DNA of 56,034 bases. It comes from an uncultured Bacteroidales bacterium. Lineage in GTDB: Bacteria > Bacteroidota > Bacteroidia > Bacteroidales > UBA932. The stretch spans positions 1-56,034 of the forward strand of contig ONSU01000010.1 of assembly GCA_900320545.1 (NCBI GenBank), read 5' to 3'. The translations under genes and the position numbers were made by a program. Shown here one piece after another: positions 15,603 through 24,099 of this stretch. The notes under the pieces are model-generated. The model had not been told where the DNA came from. It was given only the letters and a program-made list of their open reading frames with translations, and ran no database searches. Position 1 is the stretch's first letter, and each line of letters opens with the position of its first letter.

Positions 15603-16247
15603 ATACTGTTCCGGAGTGAGGTCGCCCTTGAAGTCGGGGTGGGAGCGGCCGCCGAGGTAGTCGTAGGTGCCTCCCATGTCCACTTCTTTCTCCGTTTCCA
15701 TATCGAAGAGCGTCAGGTCGACGGTGCTGCCCCGGCTGTGGCCGGAACGGCGGGCGACGTAGCCCTTCTCGAAGAGAGAGGGCTTCGGATGCTCGGGATA
15801 GAAGTAGCGCTTGGTGACGGTGTCGGAAGGATCGTGCGACCAGCGGACGAAGTGCGCCACGCCACGGGCGGGACGGTAGGCGTCAAAGACCTTCAGGCGG
15901 TAGCCCTGTGCCTTGACATCGTCCGAGACTTTTTTCAAGGCTTCGGCCGCCTCGCGGGTCATCAGCGCGACGGGCATCTCGTAGCCGTCCACGCGGTGTC
16001 CGATGAAGTTGTAGGTGGAGTAATAGCGGATCTCCTGGATGATGTCGGGGATGTAGTCTCCCAGCACGACGAAGCGGCTGTCGGGAGCCCGGCTGGCGAG
16101 ATACTGCGAATCCGCCGGGACCACGACGGTAAGAGTATCCACCTGGGCGACAGTGTGGGCGCGCCCCCAACGGATGCCGGATATGAGGCCGCCGAAGAAA
16201 GTCACGACGACGAGGACGGCGACAAGGAGTTTGGTCGTTGTATTCAT
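15468..16247 (-). CDS. D-alanyl-D-alanine dipeptidase (VanX/DdpX, peptidase M15D)
   Basis: Zinc dipeptidase that splits D-Ala-D-Ala. The 259-residue product has the zinc-site motif SGHSRGSTVDL (SxHxxGxxxD) and the catalytic Glu/His motif ETEWWHFT near the C-terminus. An N-terminal hydrophobic segment (residues 5-27, LLVAVLVVVTFFGGLISG) suggests membrane anchoring and a periplasmic role, perhaps wall-fragment recycling rather than the cytoplasmic VanX resistance role. The start is the ATG at 16247; a longer frame runs into the upstream gene. It follows the 16249-18351 gene with one base between them. Its 3' end is duplicated at 13877-14014. Confidence 0.92.
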   Translation of the reverse strand: MNTTTKLLVAVLVVVTFFGGLISGIRWGRAHTVAQVDTLTVVVPADSQYLASRAPDSRFVVLGDYIPDIIQEIRYYSTYNFIGHRVDGYEMPVALMTREAAEALKKVSDDVKAQGYRLKVFDAYRPARGVAHFVRWSHDPSDTVTKRYFYPEHPKPSLFEKGYVARRSGHSRGSTVDLTLFDMETEKEVDMGGTYDYLGGRSHPDFKGDLTPEQYENRMILRRAMLKHGFKPLETEWWHFTLANEPYPDTYFDFPIRVQ

Positions 16248-16248
16248 C

Positions 16249-18351
16249 TTATTGTATGTTCCATTGAATCGGATTCTCCCGATGGTAATCCTCCCAAGTG
16301 TCACAATTCGCCACAACCCATCCGGCCGCCTCGGTGCCCGGATATTTCTCGGCCGCCGTCTTGAAGTTGCACATTTCGTACTGCATCATTGCGGCTTCCT
16401 CCTTGTCGGGCATCGTCTCCATTCCCTCGACGATCATCTTCTCGGCATAATTCATTCCCTCCTCATTGGCTTTCTCCACATATTCCGCCGGATAGGCGCT
16501 CCAGCCGTAATAAGAGAGGGCCCAGTGCATCTGATACTGCATCATCAGTTCCTGGCCGTAGTTGAACTTGGCACGGGCGACGACGGCGGGATCAGAGGCG
16601 CGCATCTCCTCTTCGTAATCCAGCATCGAGCGGGCGTGATCGAGCTTGGCGTGAAGCGTATAGGCATCCAGGTACTGCTTGGTGTTGAGCCGGTTCTGGA
16701 AGCCCTCCGGCAGTTTCTCCAGATACTTGACGGCGTCTGCGTAGCGACGGTCACGGATGTACTTGGTGCCGACGATGTCGTTGAGATAGTCCGCGTCGAC
16801 ATAACCGCGTTCCGCGGTGAAGCGGTCGAATTCGTTCTTCGGCTGCAGGGCACGCTTGACATAAGCGGCCACTTTGCCGGTCGAGAGCGAATCGGCCATC
16901 TCGAAGAAGTTGTTGCTGTAGACCGGCTTCCAGACCTCCTCCCGGCCAAGGTACTCCTTATAGGGAACACCTTGGGTAATGCTGAACTGGCCGTTGACAT
17001 AGTCGTAATGGTCGATGCCGGTGAGGCCGAGGAGACGGTTGTCGGCCATATTGGCGAGCTGGAGGGCCTTGACGGGCTTGCCGGCCTTGATGTAGTCCGG
17101 AGCCAGGATGCCCAGTGTGAGTGCCCGCATCATATCGTTCCAATAATAATAACTTAAATTGGCCCGCATCATCCAGCCGGAGTCGCCGGCGGTCTGCTCG
17201 CGGACATCGTCGGTCAGATTGTTGACAATCTGCGCGTCGAGCCACTTGAGGTCGCGCAGGAGGCGGCGCTCGTAGAAGAAGCCGTGACGGGAGCTGCGGG
17301 CATCGTTGAGAATGCCGAGCACGCGGATGGATCCTTCCAGCACCTCGTCCACGCCGGGAGCCTTCCGGGCCTTCTTGAGGAGCTTTTTCGCGGCCGGATA
17401 GTTATCCTTAAAATATTCGATGTAGGCGGCGGTATAGTACCAGACGGCCTTGTCGGCAGGATTCTTGGCGAGGGCCTTGTCGCAGAGGGCACGGATGTCT
17501 GTCAGGCGGTCCGTCTGCCGGTCGGGATCGACAACCCAGCAGAAGCAGTAAGTCCGCATTTCGTTCTCCAGCAACTCCCGGATACCCTTGTAATTGACAT
17601 CCAGCTCGACGGCGGCGTCCAGGTCCGGCATCTGATAGAGCTGCTTGCAGCTGAGGGCCGAAGTCAGGTCGCCGATGCTGAGGAACATTTCAACGGCCTT
17701 GTCGACTTCTCCTATATTGAATTCGGCACCCGCGATATAGCGGAAAGTGAGTTGCTTGAGAATATCATCGGGAAGTTTGTCCTTCTCCGCCTCCCAGCGG
17801 CCGAGGATCTCCTGATAACGGCCCAGGGTGAACAGGGCGCGGATTTCCTGGAGGAAATAGCGGCTCCGGAACAGTTCGGAGGTGCAGTCGCGGGCACGGA
17901 GGAGGATCTGCTCGAGGTTCTGATGCTCGCTGTCGTCACTGACGGGATAATACCAGGGATCCTGCGTGACGGCGAACCGGGCTTTTTCGCAGTCTTTCGC
18001 CAGGCGGAGGACCTTGAGCGCCTCCGGGTTGTCGAGAAGGATGGTCGCAAAGGCGTTGTACACCGCGAGGGAGGCGAGACTGTCGAGGTCGGCCTTGTAC
18101 ACGATTTCGTACACCTCTTCGGGGCCGATGGTTTCGGCCTTGAGCTGCTGCATCCAGAGCTGGCAGTTCTCGTCGGATCCGGGCAGGTAGGCCGGATCGA
18201 CCTCCACCCGCCTGAGGTAGTTGGGAGAAATCCGGTACACATAATACTCTTCCGGAAGGAAATAGCAATAACCGCAGGCCAGAAGATCGGCGGTCCAGGA
18301 ACCGGCCGCAAGCAGCGAGGCGGTCAACAAGAGTTTCTTAATCAGTCGCAT
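16249..18351 (-). CDS. Large exported protein of unknown function, TPR-like
   Basis: About 700 residues from MRLIKKLLLTASLLAAGSWT, a signal sequence ending near LLACGYCY, so exported. The mature part is mostly alpha-helical with repeats that look TPR-like (for example KAVWYYTAAYIEYFKDNYPA and YRDRRYADAVKYLEKL-type helices), but no catalytic motif was recognised. An alternative ATG two codons upstream (18357) is possible. The start overlaps the end of the 18338-19363 gene by 14 bases, and the vanX-like gene follows one base after the stop. The three genes probably form an envelope operon. Confidence 0.75.
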   Translation of the reverse strand: MRLIKKLLLTASLLAAGSWTADLLACGYCYFLPEEYYVYRISPNYLRRVEVDPAYLPGSDENCQLWMQQLKAETIGPEEVYEIVYKADLDSLASLAVYNAFATILLDNPEALKVLRLAKDCEKARFAVTQDPWYYPVSDDSEHQNLEQILLRARDCTSELFRSRYFLQEIRALFTLGRYQEILGRWEAEKDKLPDDILKQLTFRYIAGAEFNIGEVDKAVEMFLSIGDLTSALSCKQLYQMPDLDAAVELDVNYKGIRELLENEMRTYCFCWVVDPDRQTDRLTDIRALCDKALAKNPADKAVWYYTAAYIEYFKDNYPAAKKLLKKARKAPGVDEVLEGSIRVLGILNDARSSRHGFFYERRLLRDLKWLDAQIVNNLTDDVREQTAGDSGWMMRANLSYYYWNDMMRALTLGILAPDYIKAGKPVKALQLANMADNRLLGLTGIDHYDYVNGQFSITQGVPYKEYLGREEVWKPVYSNNFFEMADSLSTGKVAAYVKRALQPKNEFDRFTAERGYVDADYLNDIVGTKYIRDRRYADAVKYLEKLPEGFQNRLNTKQYLDAYTLHAKLDHARSMLDYEEEMRASDPAVVARAKFNYGQELMMQYQMHWALSYYGWSAYPAEYVEKANEEGMNYAEKMIVEGMETMPDKEEAAMMQYEMCNFKTAAEKYPGTEAAGWVVANCDTWEDYHRENPIQWNIQ

Positions 18352-19363
18352 ACTCATATAATTGTTCAATTTGTTCGAAACTGTAGCGGGACAGGCCCAG
18401 CGAATCCAGATGATAGAGGATGACGCTGCGGCTCCCGAGGCGCTCACGGGCGTATCTGCAGACTTCGGAAACGGTCTCGATCGGGGAAGACTCCATCCGG
18501 ATTACGTCGCCCCGCAGCAGGTTGTGCCCCTCGACGACGTGGTCTTTGAGGACCGTGACACGGTTATCCTCCCCCGCCCTGTAAAGCAGGGTGTCGCCGT
18601 ATTCACTCTTGTGCAGGATGGCGTGGAAACTGCCGTCCCGCATCCAGATTCCCCAGGAATACAGCGGGAGAGCGATGGAGGTCGGAAGCGGATAATTCCC
18701 CTTCAAATAAGTCTTTACGGTGGCGGGATTGAGGATGGAATTATCGACGTCGGAGCGGCGGAAATTATCCGTGTTGTACAACATCAGGGAGACGGCGTCG
18801 ACGGGCGGCGGAGTATCTCTGAGTTGATGGAGCCGCAGCGTGGAGGTCAGCGATATGCCACGCGGCTCCAGAATGGCTGCAAGGGCGTTGCAAAGGGCGA
18901 AATAGCCGTCCCGCGTACGCTCGGTATAGTCGCAGTCGATCTGGATCTCGCGGAGCGGGCCGATGCCGTGGGCGCGGCTCATCGCGTCGATGCGGGTGAA
19001 GATTTTCGCCGCGCACTCCCCTGCCTTGCCGGACACGGTCACATCCTTCAGGGCCTCGAGGGTGATGAACACCACGGGGACGATCTCGACGCCCTCCGGT
19101 ATGGGAGAAGAGAAAGTGAGGGTCGCGCTGGGAATGGGGCCCGTGTGGCCCGTGATGGCCTTGTTGGCAAGGATGACGTCGAAATACCGGAGATAAATCC
19201 GGTCGATCCGGTGCCCGCAGAGAAAGGCCGAATCCGACGGGGTGATGCGGAAATCCGTCTTCCAGTAATAGATCCCCCGGAAGGCCTCCCCGTCTCCGGA
19301 CCGCCCCCTGCCGCAGGAAAGCAGCAGGAGCGAGATCCCGATAAATAGCAGCACCTTTCTCAT
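18338..19363 (-). CDS. Lipoprotein of unknown function, DUF3142-like
   Basis: 341 residues from MRKVLLFIGISLLLLSCGRG, a textbook lipoprotein signal (LLSC). The body has a TIM-barrel-like order of segments: GIYYWKTDF, RIYLRYFDVI, VEIVPVVFITLEA, REIQIDCDYTERTRDGYFAL and VDAVSLMLYNTDNF. This resembles the DUF3142 family, related to glycoside-hydrolase-like barrels; the assignment is tentative. The start was chosen at the lipoprotein signal; a TATATTTG -7 box sits eight bases upstream, so an earlier start is excluded. First gene of the operon with the TPR-like protein and the vanX-like dipeptidase. Confidence 0.75.
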   Translation of the reverse strand: MRKVLLFIGISLLLLSCGRGRSGDGEAFRGIYYWKTDFRITPSDSAFLCGHRIDRIYLRYFDVILANKAITGHTGPIPSATLTFSSPIPEGVEIVPVVFITLEALKDVTVSGKAGECAAKIFTRIDAMSRAHGIGPLREIQIDCDYTERTRDGYFALCNALAAILEPRGISLTSTLRLHQLRDTPPPVDAVSLMLYNTDNFRRSDVDNSILNPATVKTYLKGNYPLPTSIALPLYSWGIWMRDGSFHAILHKSEYGDTLLYRAGEDNRVTVLKDHVVEGHNLLRGDVIRMESSPIETVSEVCRYARERLGSRSVILYHLDSLGLSRYSFEQIEQLYEYATD

Positions 19364-19371
19364 ACAACCTT

Positions 19372-19379
19372 CAAATATA
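19372..19379 (-). promoter_or_regulatory. -7 box upstream of the DUF3142-like lipoprotein
   Basis: TATATTTG on the minus strand, eight bases before the ATG at 19363. The -33 element is unclear. Confidence 0.55.
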
Positions 19380-19404
19380 CGAAAAAAGTCGCAATATAAA
19401 ATCC

Positions 19405-19581
19405 GTCGAGTCATCCCGACACAAAAAAAGCAACCGTTTCCGTGCGGCGGCCTTCCGGAGGCCTATGGCCGACAGAGAGGGTCTGGGAGACTCTTCTCCC
19501 AGTATTTTCGACGTGAAGTCGAGTCATCCCGACAGACAAAAAAAACAGCCGTCTGGCTGTTTTCTGTCGGGATGACTCGAC
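19405..19581. repeat. Copies of the tRNA-Pro 3' end around its terminator
   Basis: GTCGAGTCATCCCGACA occurs on the plus strand at 19405-19421 and 19518-19534. Its inverted partner at 19564-19581 is the real 3' end of tRNA-Pro plus three bases. The second and third copies form an 18-base perfect inverted repeat enclosing the terminator hairpin. The 113 bases from 19405 to 19518 hold no gene and only a TCTGGGAGA/TCTCCCAGT-type hairpin near 19478-19502. Confidence 0.8.
19537..19563 (-). terminator. Terminator of the tRNA-Glu / rpsT / tRNA-Pro unit
   Basis: AACAGCC-AGAC-GGCTGTT hairpin followed on the minus strand by eight T residues, directly after tRNA-Pro. Confidence 0.85.
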
Positions 19582-19639
19582 TCGAACGAGCGACCCCTAC
19601 GTCCCGAACGTAGTGCGCTACCAACTGCGCTACATCCCG
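19567..19639 (-). tRNA. tRNA-Pro (CGG)
   Basis: Minus-strand cloverleaf: acceptor CGGGATG/CATCCCG, D arm GCGC...GCGC, anticodon arm CTACG-TTCGGGA-CGTAG with anticodon CGG, T loop TTCGAGT, discriminator A, no encoded CCA. It lies seven bases after rpsT. Confidence 0.95.
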
Positions 19640-19646
19640 AAAGCTC

Positions 19647-19901
19647 TTAGCTGAGCTTGTTGATGTACAGTGCAAGACCGCTCTTGAGGTTCGCCGCCTT
19701 GTTGGCGTGAATGACTCCGATCTTTGCAAGTTTGTCGATCATCGCATAGACCTTGGGAGCGTGCTCCTCGGCGGTCTTCTTGTCGGTGGTGTTGCGGAGG
19801 TCGCGGATCGCGTTCCTCGTGGTCTTTGCATAATACTTGTTATGCAAACGATGCCTTTCGCTCTGGCGAATGGCCTTCTGAGCTGACTTTGTATTTGCCA
19901 T
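19647..19901 (-). CDS. rpsT: Small ribosomal subunit protein bS20
   Basis: Primary 16S rRNA-binding protein of the 30S subunit. The 84-residue product has the typical [21 protein letters not shown] start and the [15 protein letters not shown] end. Highly basic and helical, normal length for the family. It sits between tRNA-Glu (22 bases upstream) and tRNA-Pro (seven bases downstream) with one shared promoter and one terminator, so the three are probably cut from one transcript. Confidence 0.96.
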   Translation of the reverse strand: MANTKSAQKAIRQSERHRLHNKYYAKTTRNAIRDLRNTTDKKTAEEHAPKVYAMIDKLAKIGVIHANKAANLKSGLALYINKLS

Positions 19902-19923
19902 TGTTACTTTTTTTAATATTTAG

Positions 19924-19995
19924 TAGTGGGTAGGAGAATCGAACTCCTATTGCGAGAATGAAAATCTCGAGTACTAGCCGTTATACGAACCCACC
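19924..19995 (-). tRNA. tRNA-Glu (TTC)
   Basis: Acceptor GGTGGGT/ACCCACT, D arm GTAT...GTAC, anticodon arm CGAGA-TTTTCAT-TCTCG with anticodon TTC, T arm AGGAG-TTCGATT-CTCCT, discriminator A, no encoded CCA. Confidence 0.95.
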
Positions 19996-20012
19996 AAATC
20001 CGAATTGGGATG

Positions 20013-20043
20013 CAAAGGTACGAAAAAGATTTTAGACGCCAAA
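20013..20043 (-). promoter_or_regulatory. Promoter of tRNA-Glu / rpsT / tRNA-Pro
   Basis: Minus-strand TTTG (20040-20043), 19-base spacer, TACCTTTG (20013-20020). Confidence 0.8.
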
Positions 20044-20059
20044 ATAATTTTGCACTTTT

Positions 20060-21073
20060 TTACTCCGATTTCTTTTCCTCCGCCCATTCGAAAGAGTACA
20101 GAATCGACTCCACCTGCCTCAGATACTGGCGTTTGTCATACTTGGGAGCATAGACAAAGGCCTCCAGAACAATGATCCGGTCCCCTTTCCGGCTGTAGAA
20201 AGCGTGGGAGACAAACGGACCGCCCATAAAGTCGTTGTAGACCTCCCAGAATCCGCGGGTCTGCATGAAGTCGCGGCCCCTGTAGCGAAGCGACGTGACC
20301 GTCGGGGCGATCGCCAGGGAGGTGGTCATGTAGGTATTCTCGAACTGGCCGGGCACGTTCTCCTTCATGATCTCGTTCCGCTTAGAGATGAGATTTTCCA
20401 TTGTGAAGGGATCCCCTTCCGGAACCGGATAGGTGTAGATGAGGATGGCCTGGTTGGTGTACTGCTTCTCGTCCGCGATCCAGACGAAGCCGTCCCGCTT
20501 GCTCTTGAGCTTGTAGCCGCTCGGTACGTGCAGGATGCCGCCGGTGAGTTCCTCGACGGCCGGACGGAGGCCGGTATTCTCATAGAGGCGGGCGTTGGCG
20601 ATGATGCGGTCGCGCTCGGCCTGCTCGAAGAATTCGACGAGATTGCGGCCTTCCTGGGCGATCAGATTCGCGGCGCCTTCACGGTCGAAAGCGCTGATGC
20701 GCGCGACGCTCTGGGGGCGCGCCCATTCATTCTTCAGCCAGGTCACCTTCTCCTCGGTCCCCTGCGGGTTGATATCCAGCAGGATGATGTTGCGGTGGAC
20801 CTTGAACATATTGCCGAAGTTGCCCGGAGGGACATTGGCCAGGTTGAAAAGCGGCTCCCGCTGCGCGAGGTAGGGGCAGTCGCCGGAGAGGAAGGTCCGG
20901 AGCGCCGTGCCCGGAGCGCCTTCCCAGGAATCCTTGTCGATGACGACGATGATCTCGCCGGCCTTGCCGCTCACGTTGGGGAGCAGCTTCTCGCGGGAGG
21001 TATTCCGGCCGGCGCAGGCACCGAGCGCCAGGAGCGCGGCCATCGAGAGGAGGATATATGCGAAACGTTTCAT
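20060..21073 (-). CDS. DUF4837 family lipoprotein
   Basis: 337 residues with a lipoprotein signal (MKRFAYILLSMAALLALGAC). The body matches the Bacteroidetes DUF4837 family: GKAGEIIVVIDKDSWEGAPG near the start, FKVHRNIILLDI, RPQSVARISAFD, LLVPSGYKLKSKRDGFVW-type centre, and ETRGFWEV-like MQTRGFWEVYNDFMGGPFVS near the end. Function is unknown. It follows rseP by two bases, and dxr-rseP-DUF4837 reads as one operon, so a role in envelope homeostasis is plausible but unproven. Confidence 0.88.
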   Translation of the reverse strand: MKRFAYILLSMAALLALGACAGRNTSREKLLPNVSGKAGEIIVVIDKDSWEGAPGTALRTFLSGDCPYLAQREPLFNLANVPPGNFGNMFKVHRNIILLDINPQGTEEKVTWLKNEWARPQSVARISAFDREGAANLIAQEGRNLVEFFEQAERDRIIANARLYENTGLRPAVEELTGGILHVPSGYKLKSKRDGFVWIADEKQYTNQAILIYTYPVPEGDPFTMENLISKRNEIMKENVPGQFENTYMTTSLAIAPTVTSLRYRGRDFMQTRGFWEVYNDFMGGPFVSHAFYSRKGDRIIVLEAFVYAPKYDKRQYLRQVESILYSFEWAEEKKSE

Positions 21074-21075
21074 AA

Positions 21076-22413
21076 TTAATGGATTAATCTTGCAATGTCG
21101 TTGCCGAACGCCAGCACCATCAGCGCCAGCAGAAGGATCATCCCGATCATCTGGGTCACGGCGAGGAACCGGTCGCCGGGCTTGCGTCCGGTCAGCATTT
21201 CAAACAGGCATATCACGATATGTCCGCCGTCCAGCGCCGGGATCGGCAGAAGGTTCATCACCCCGAGCATAATGGACAGGATGGCCAGGAGATAGAGGAA
21301 CTGGTAGGAATTCCATGTGGAGGGGAAGACCTGGCCGATGGCTATGAAACTGCCGACCGACTTGTAGGCCTTGGTCCGGGGAGTGAATACCAGACGGAGG
21401 TCGCGGACATAGCCGGCGACGGACTCCCAGGTCATCTTCGCCCCGGCGGGAATCGCCTGAAGGAAAGTGTAACTGCGGCGGACCACCTCGGGCATCACCA
21501 TATAGACGCCGATGCGTCCGGTCGTATCGACCTGAAGCGGGACGGAAAGTGTATCCGCGCCCCGCAGCAGGGTCGCCTCGACGGTGGCTCCGGCACGGGA
21601 GAGCAGGACCGGTCTGGAATCCTGCAGATACGGGACGGGGATGCCGTCGAGGGTGAGGACCCGGTCGCCGTGGCGAAGGTCCGCGCCGACATTGGGCGAA
21701 TCCGCCATCAGGGAATCCACGACGAACGGCACCGCCAGGTCGAACATCCCCGGACTTCCGATCACGGAGCCGATCAGCCCCTGGTCGATATACACGTCGA
21801 GGGTGTCGGAGCCGCGGAGGACCGTCGCCTTGCGGACATTCCGGCGGGCCAGGTCAACCTGCAGCATCGAGAAATCCTCGGGCACATAGTCGTCGAAGGA
21901 GAGGATCCGGTCTCCGCTGCGGAAACCCATTTCCTCCGCCAGTTCATTGACATAGACCGCATTACCCTCGTTCGGGATGTAACTCGTTCCCCAGGCATAG
22001 ACGATGATGACAAAGGCGAGGACCGCGAAGAGGAAATTGTTGAGGACGCCGCCGGCCATCACCAGGAGCCGCTGCCAGGCGGGATGCGTCCGGAATTCCC
22101 ACGGCTGGGGATCGCGCCTCATCCCCTCCAGGTCCATCGACTCGTCGATCATCCCGGCGATCTTGCAGTAGCCGCCCAGCGGCAGCCAGCCGATGCCGTA
22201 TTCCGTCTCCCAGGAGGCGGCCTTCGGGAAGAGCCGGGTGAAGAATTTTCCCTTGGTACTGAAGAGTTTGAAGCCGCCGGCATCGAAGAACAGGAAGAAT
22301 TTGTCGACCCGGATGCTGAACATTTTGGCGAAGGTGAAATGCCCGGCCTCGTGGATGAGGATCAGCACCGAAAGGGCCAGGATGACCTGGAGTATTTTTA
22401 TCAGGACGACCAT
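21076..22413 (-). CDS. rseP: Site-2 protease RseP (M50 zinc metalloprotease)
   Basis: Intramembrane protease that cuts membrane-bound anti-sigma factors and leftover signal peptides. The 445-residue protein has the catalytic HEAGH at 21-25 in the first membrane helix, PDZ domains in the middle (residues about 170-330, with GDRILSFDDYVPEDF and GDRVLTLDGIPVPY), and the third catalytic Asp in NLLPIPALDGGHIV near the C-terminus. The start is the ATG at 22413, which overlaps the dxr stop by one base (TGATG); an in-frame GTG directly before it is not needed. The dxr-rseP order is common in bacteria. Confidence 0.95.
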   Translation of the reverse strand: MVVLIKILQVILALSVLILIHEAGHFTFAKMFSIRVDKFFLFFDAGGFKLFSTKGKFFTRLFPKAASWETEYGIGWLPLGGYCKIAGMIDESMDLEGMRRDPQPWEFRTHPAWQRLLVMAGGVLNNFLFAVLAFVIIVYAWGTSYIPNEGNAVYVNELAEEMGFRSGDRILSFDDYVPEDFSMLQVDLARRNVRKATVLRGSDTLDVYIDQGLIGSVIGSPGMFDLAVPFVVDSLMADSPNVGADLRHGDRVLTLDGIPVPYLQDSRPVLLSRAGATVEATLLRGADTLSVPLQVDTTGRIGVYMVMPEVVRRSYTFLQAIPAGAKMTWESVAGYVRDLRLVFTPRTKAYKSVGSFIAIGQVFPSTWNSYQFLYLLAILSIMLGVMNLLPIPALDGGHIVICLFEMLTGRKPGDRFLAVTQMIGMILLLALMVLAFGNDIARLIH

Positions 22414-23573
22414 CACTTCCGGGCGATTTTCTCTTCAGCCGCGGCATAGGCGGCCTCATTGGTGGCGAAAATATCATCCAGCGAAGGTTCGCCGATAAAT
22501 GGCGTCTCCGCCATCGTGCCGGCGATCACTTCGGAAATGTCATAGAAGCGGATCCGGTCTTCGAGGTAGGCCTTTACGGCCGCCTCGTTGGCCGCGTTCA
22601 TCGCGCAGGGGATGTTGCCGCCGCGCCGGACAGCTTCGAAAGCGAGCCCCAGACAGGGAAACTTCTCCCGGTCCGGTTCCTCGAAAGTCAGCCGGCGGAT
22701 CCTGGCGAAATCCAGTTTCTCGCCCTTGAGCGGGAACCGCTCGGGGAACGCCAGGGCGAACTGGATGGGGACGCGCATGTCCGGGCAGCCGAGCTGGGCG
22801 AGAACGGCCCCGTCCTCGAATTCGATCATCGAATGGATGACCGACTCGGGGTGGACGACCACGTGCACCTCTTCCGGCGTGACGTCGAAGAGCCGGCAGG
22901 CCTCGATCACCTCGAAGCCCTTGTTCATCATCGTGGCCGAATCGATAGTGATCTTCGCGCCCATCGACCAGTTGGGATGCTTGAGGGCGTCCTCCTTGCG
23001 GGCCAGCGCGATATGCTCCCGGGGCCAGCCGCGGAAAGGCCCGCCGGAAGCCGTGAGATGGAGTGTCTTCACTTTGTTGGATCCGGCGGCGAGCAGGCAC
23101 TGGAAAATGGCGGAGTGCTCCGAGTCGACCGGAAGAATCGGCGCGTGACAGCGACGGCTCAGATCCATCACGATGGGCCCGGCGGCCACAAGCGTTTCCT
23201 TGTTGGCAAGCGCGACGGCCTTGCCCGCCTTGAGGGCGGCGACCGTAGGCCGGAGGCCGCTGAACCCCACCATCGCGGCGACGACGATGTCGACCGCTTC
23301 GGCGGCGACCAGGTCGCACATCGACTGCGTGCCGGTGAACACCTTCACGTCGGTATCGCGAAGGGCCTCCGCCACCTCGTCGTATCTGGATTCGTTGCAG
23401 ATGACGACGGCGGCGGGATTGAACTCCCGCGCCTCGGCGACGAGGAGGGCGGCGTTGCTGCCGGCCGTCAGCAGTTCCACTTCGAAAAGGTCGGGATGCT
23501 GGCGGACGACGTCAAGGGTCTGTGTCCCGATGGAGCCGGTGGCCCCGAGTATGGCGATGTGTCTTTTTTCCAT
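22413..23573 (-). CDS. dxr: 1-deoxy-D-xylulose 5-phosphate reductoisomerase
   Basis: Second enzyme of the MEP isoprenoid pathway; makes 2-C-methyl-D-erythritol 4-phosphate with NADPH. The 386-residue product has the nucleotide motif ILGATGSIGTQTL (8-20), the metal and substrate residues in LPVDSEHSAIFQ, TASGGPFRG, NWSMGAKITIDSATMMNKG and VHPESVIHSMIEF, and ANEAAV near the end. The start MEKRHIAILG is at 23573; longer frames run across ruvX. ruvX is divergent with 26 bases between the start codons. A TATCTTTG on the minus strand at 23703-23710, inside ruvX, may be its promoter, but the -33 spacing is poor. Confidence 0.96.
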   Translation of the reverse strand: MEKRHIAILGATGSIGTQTLDVVRQHPDLFEVELLTAGSNAALLVAEAREFNPAAVVICNESRYDEVAEALRDTDVKVFTGTQSMCDLVAAEAVDIVVAAMVGFSGLRPTVAALKAGKAVALANKETLVAAGPIVMDLSRRCHAPILPVDSEHSAIFQCLLAAGSNKVKTLHLTASGGPFRGWPREHIALARKEDALKHPNWSMGAKITIDSATMMNKGFEVIEACRLFDVTPEEVHVVVHPESVIHSMIEFEDGAVLAQLGCPDMRVPIQFALAFPERFPLKGEKLDFARIRRLTFEEPDREKFPCLGLAFEAVRRGGNIPCAMNAANEAAVKAYLEDRIRFYDISEVIAGTMAETPFIGEPSLDDIFATNEAAYAAAEEKIARK

Positions 23574-23583
23574 TAAAAATATG

Positions 23584-23591
23584 TATCTTTG
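23584..23591 (+). promoter_or_regulatory. -7 box of ruvX-def
   Basis: TATCTTTG eight bases before the ruvX ATG, so the transcript should start at or just before the start codon. No convincing -33 element. Confidence 0.6.
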
Positions 23592-23599
23592 CGGGACCA

Positions 23600-24094
23600 A
23601 TGGACAGACTGATCGGAATAGACTTCGGCAGGAAGCGTACGGGAGTCGCAGCGAGCGATCCCCTCGGCATCTTCGCGTCCGCCCTTGATACCGTTGATTC
23701 CACAAAGATAATAGAATATCTTCAAAAATACGCCGCGTCCGAGACAATAACGCGATTTGTCGTGGGCTGGCCGACCAATATGGACGGGGCGCCGTCGGAG
23801 GCGGCCAAGGATGTGGAAGTCTTCCTCAAAAGGCTCGAGAAGGCATTTCCCGGCATCCCCGTCACCCTGGAGGACGAGCGCTTCACCTCGGTTCTCGCAC
23901 ACCGCGTCATGATCGACGGCGGGATGAAGGCCTCCGACCGGAGGGACAAGGCCTCTGTGGACAAAATCAGCGCCGCCATCATCCTCCAGAGTTACATGGA
24001 CCGCACTTCCGGCAGCGTCGCATCCTTCGACCCGTCGGCTGTCCCCGACACCCTCTCCCGCAAGGCGGGCGGCAAAGGCAAAAGAAAAAAATAA
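23600..24094 (+). CDS. ruvX: Putative pre-16S rRNA nuclease / Holliday junction resolvase-like (YqgF)
   Basis: RNase H-fold protein of the RuvX/YqgF family, thought to finish the 5' end of 16S rRNA. The 164-residue product has GIDFGRKRTGVAASDP (6-21) with the first catalytic Asp, FVVGWPTNMDG, and LEDERFTSVLAHR with the Glu of the second motif, then DRRDKASVDKISAAIIL with the final Asp. The start is the ATG at 23600, just after the -7 box; an upstream frame runs across dxr. def follows after five bases. Confidence 0.94.
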   Translation: MDRLIGIDFGRKRTGVAASDPLGIFASALDTVDSTKIIEYLQKYAASETITRFVVGWPTNMDGAPSEAAKDVEVFLKRLEKAFPGIPVTLEDERFTSVLAHRVMIDGGMKASDRRDKASVDKISAAIILQSYMDRTSGSVASFDPSAVPDTLSRKAGGKGKRKK

Positions 24095-24099
24095 ACGCT

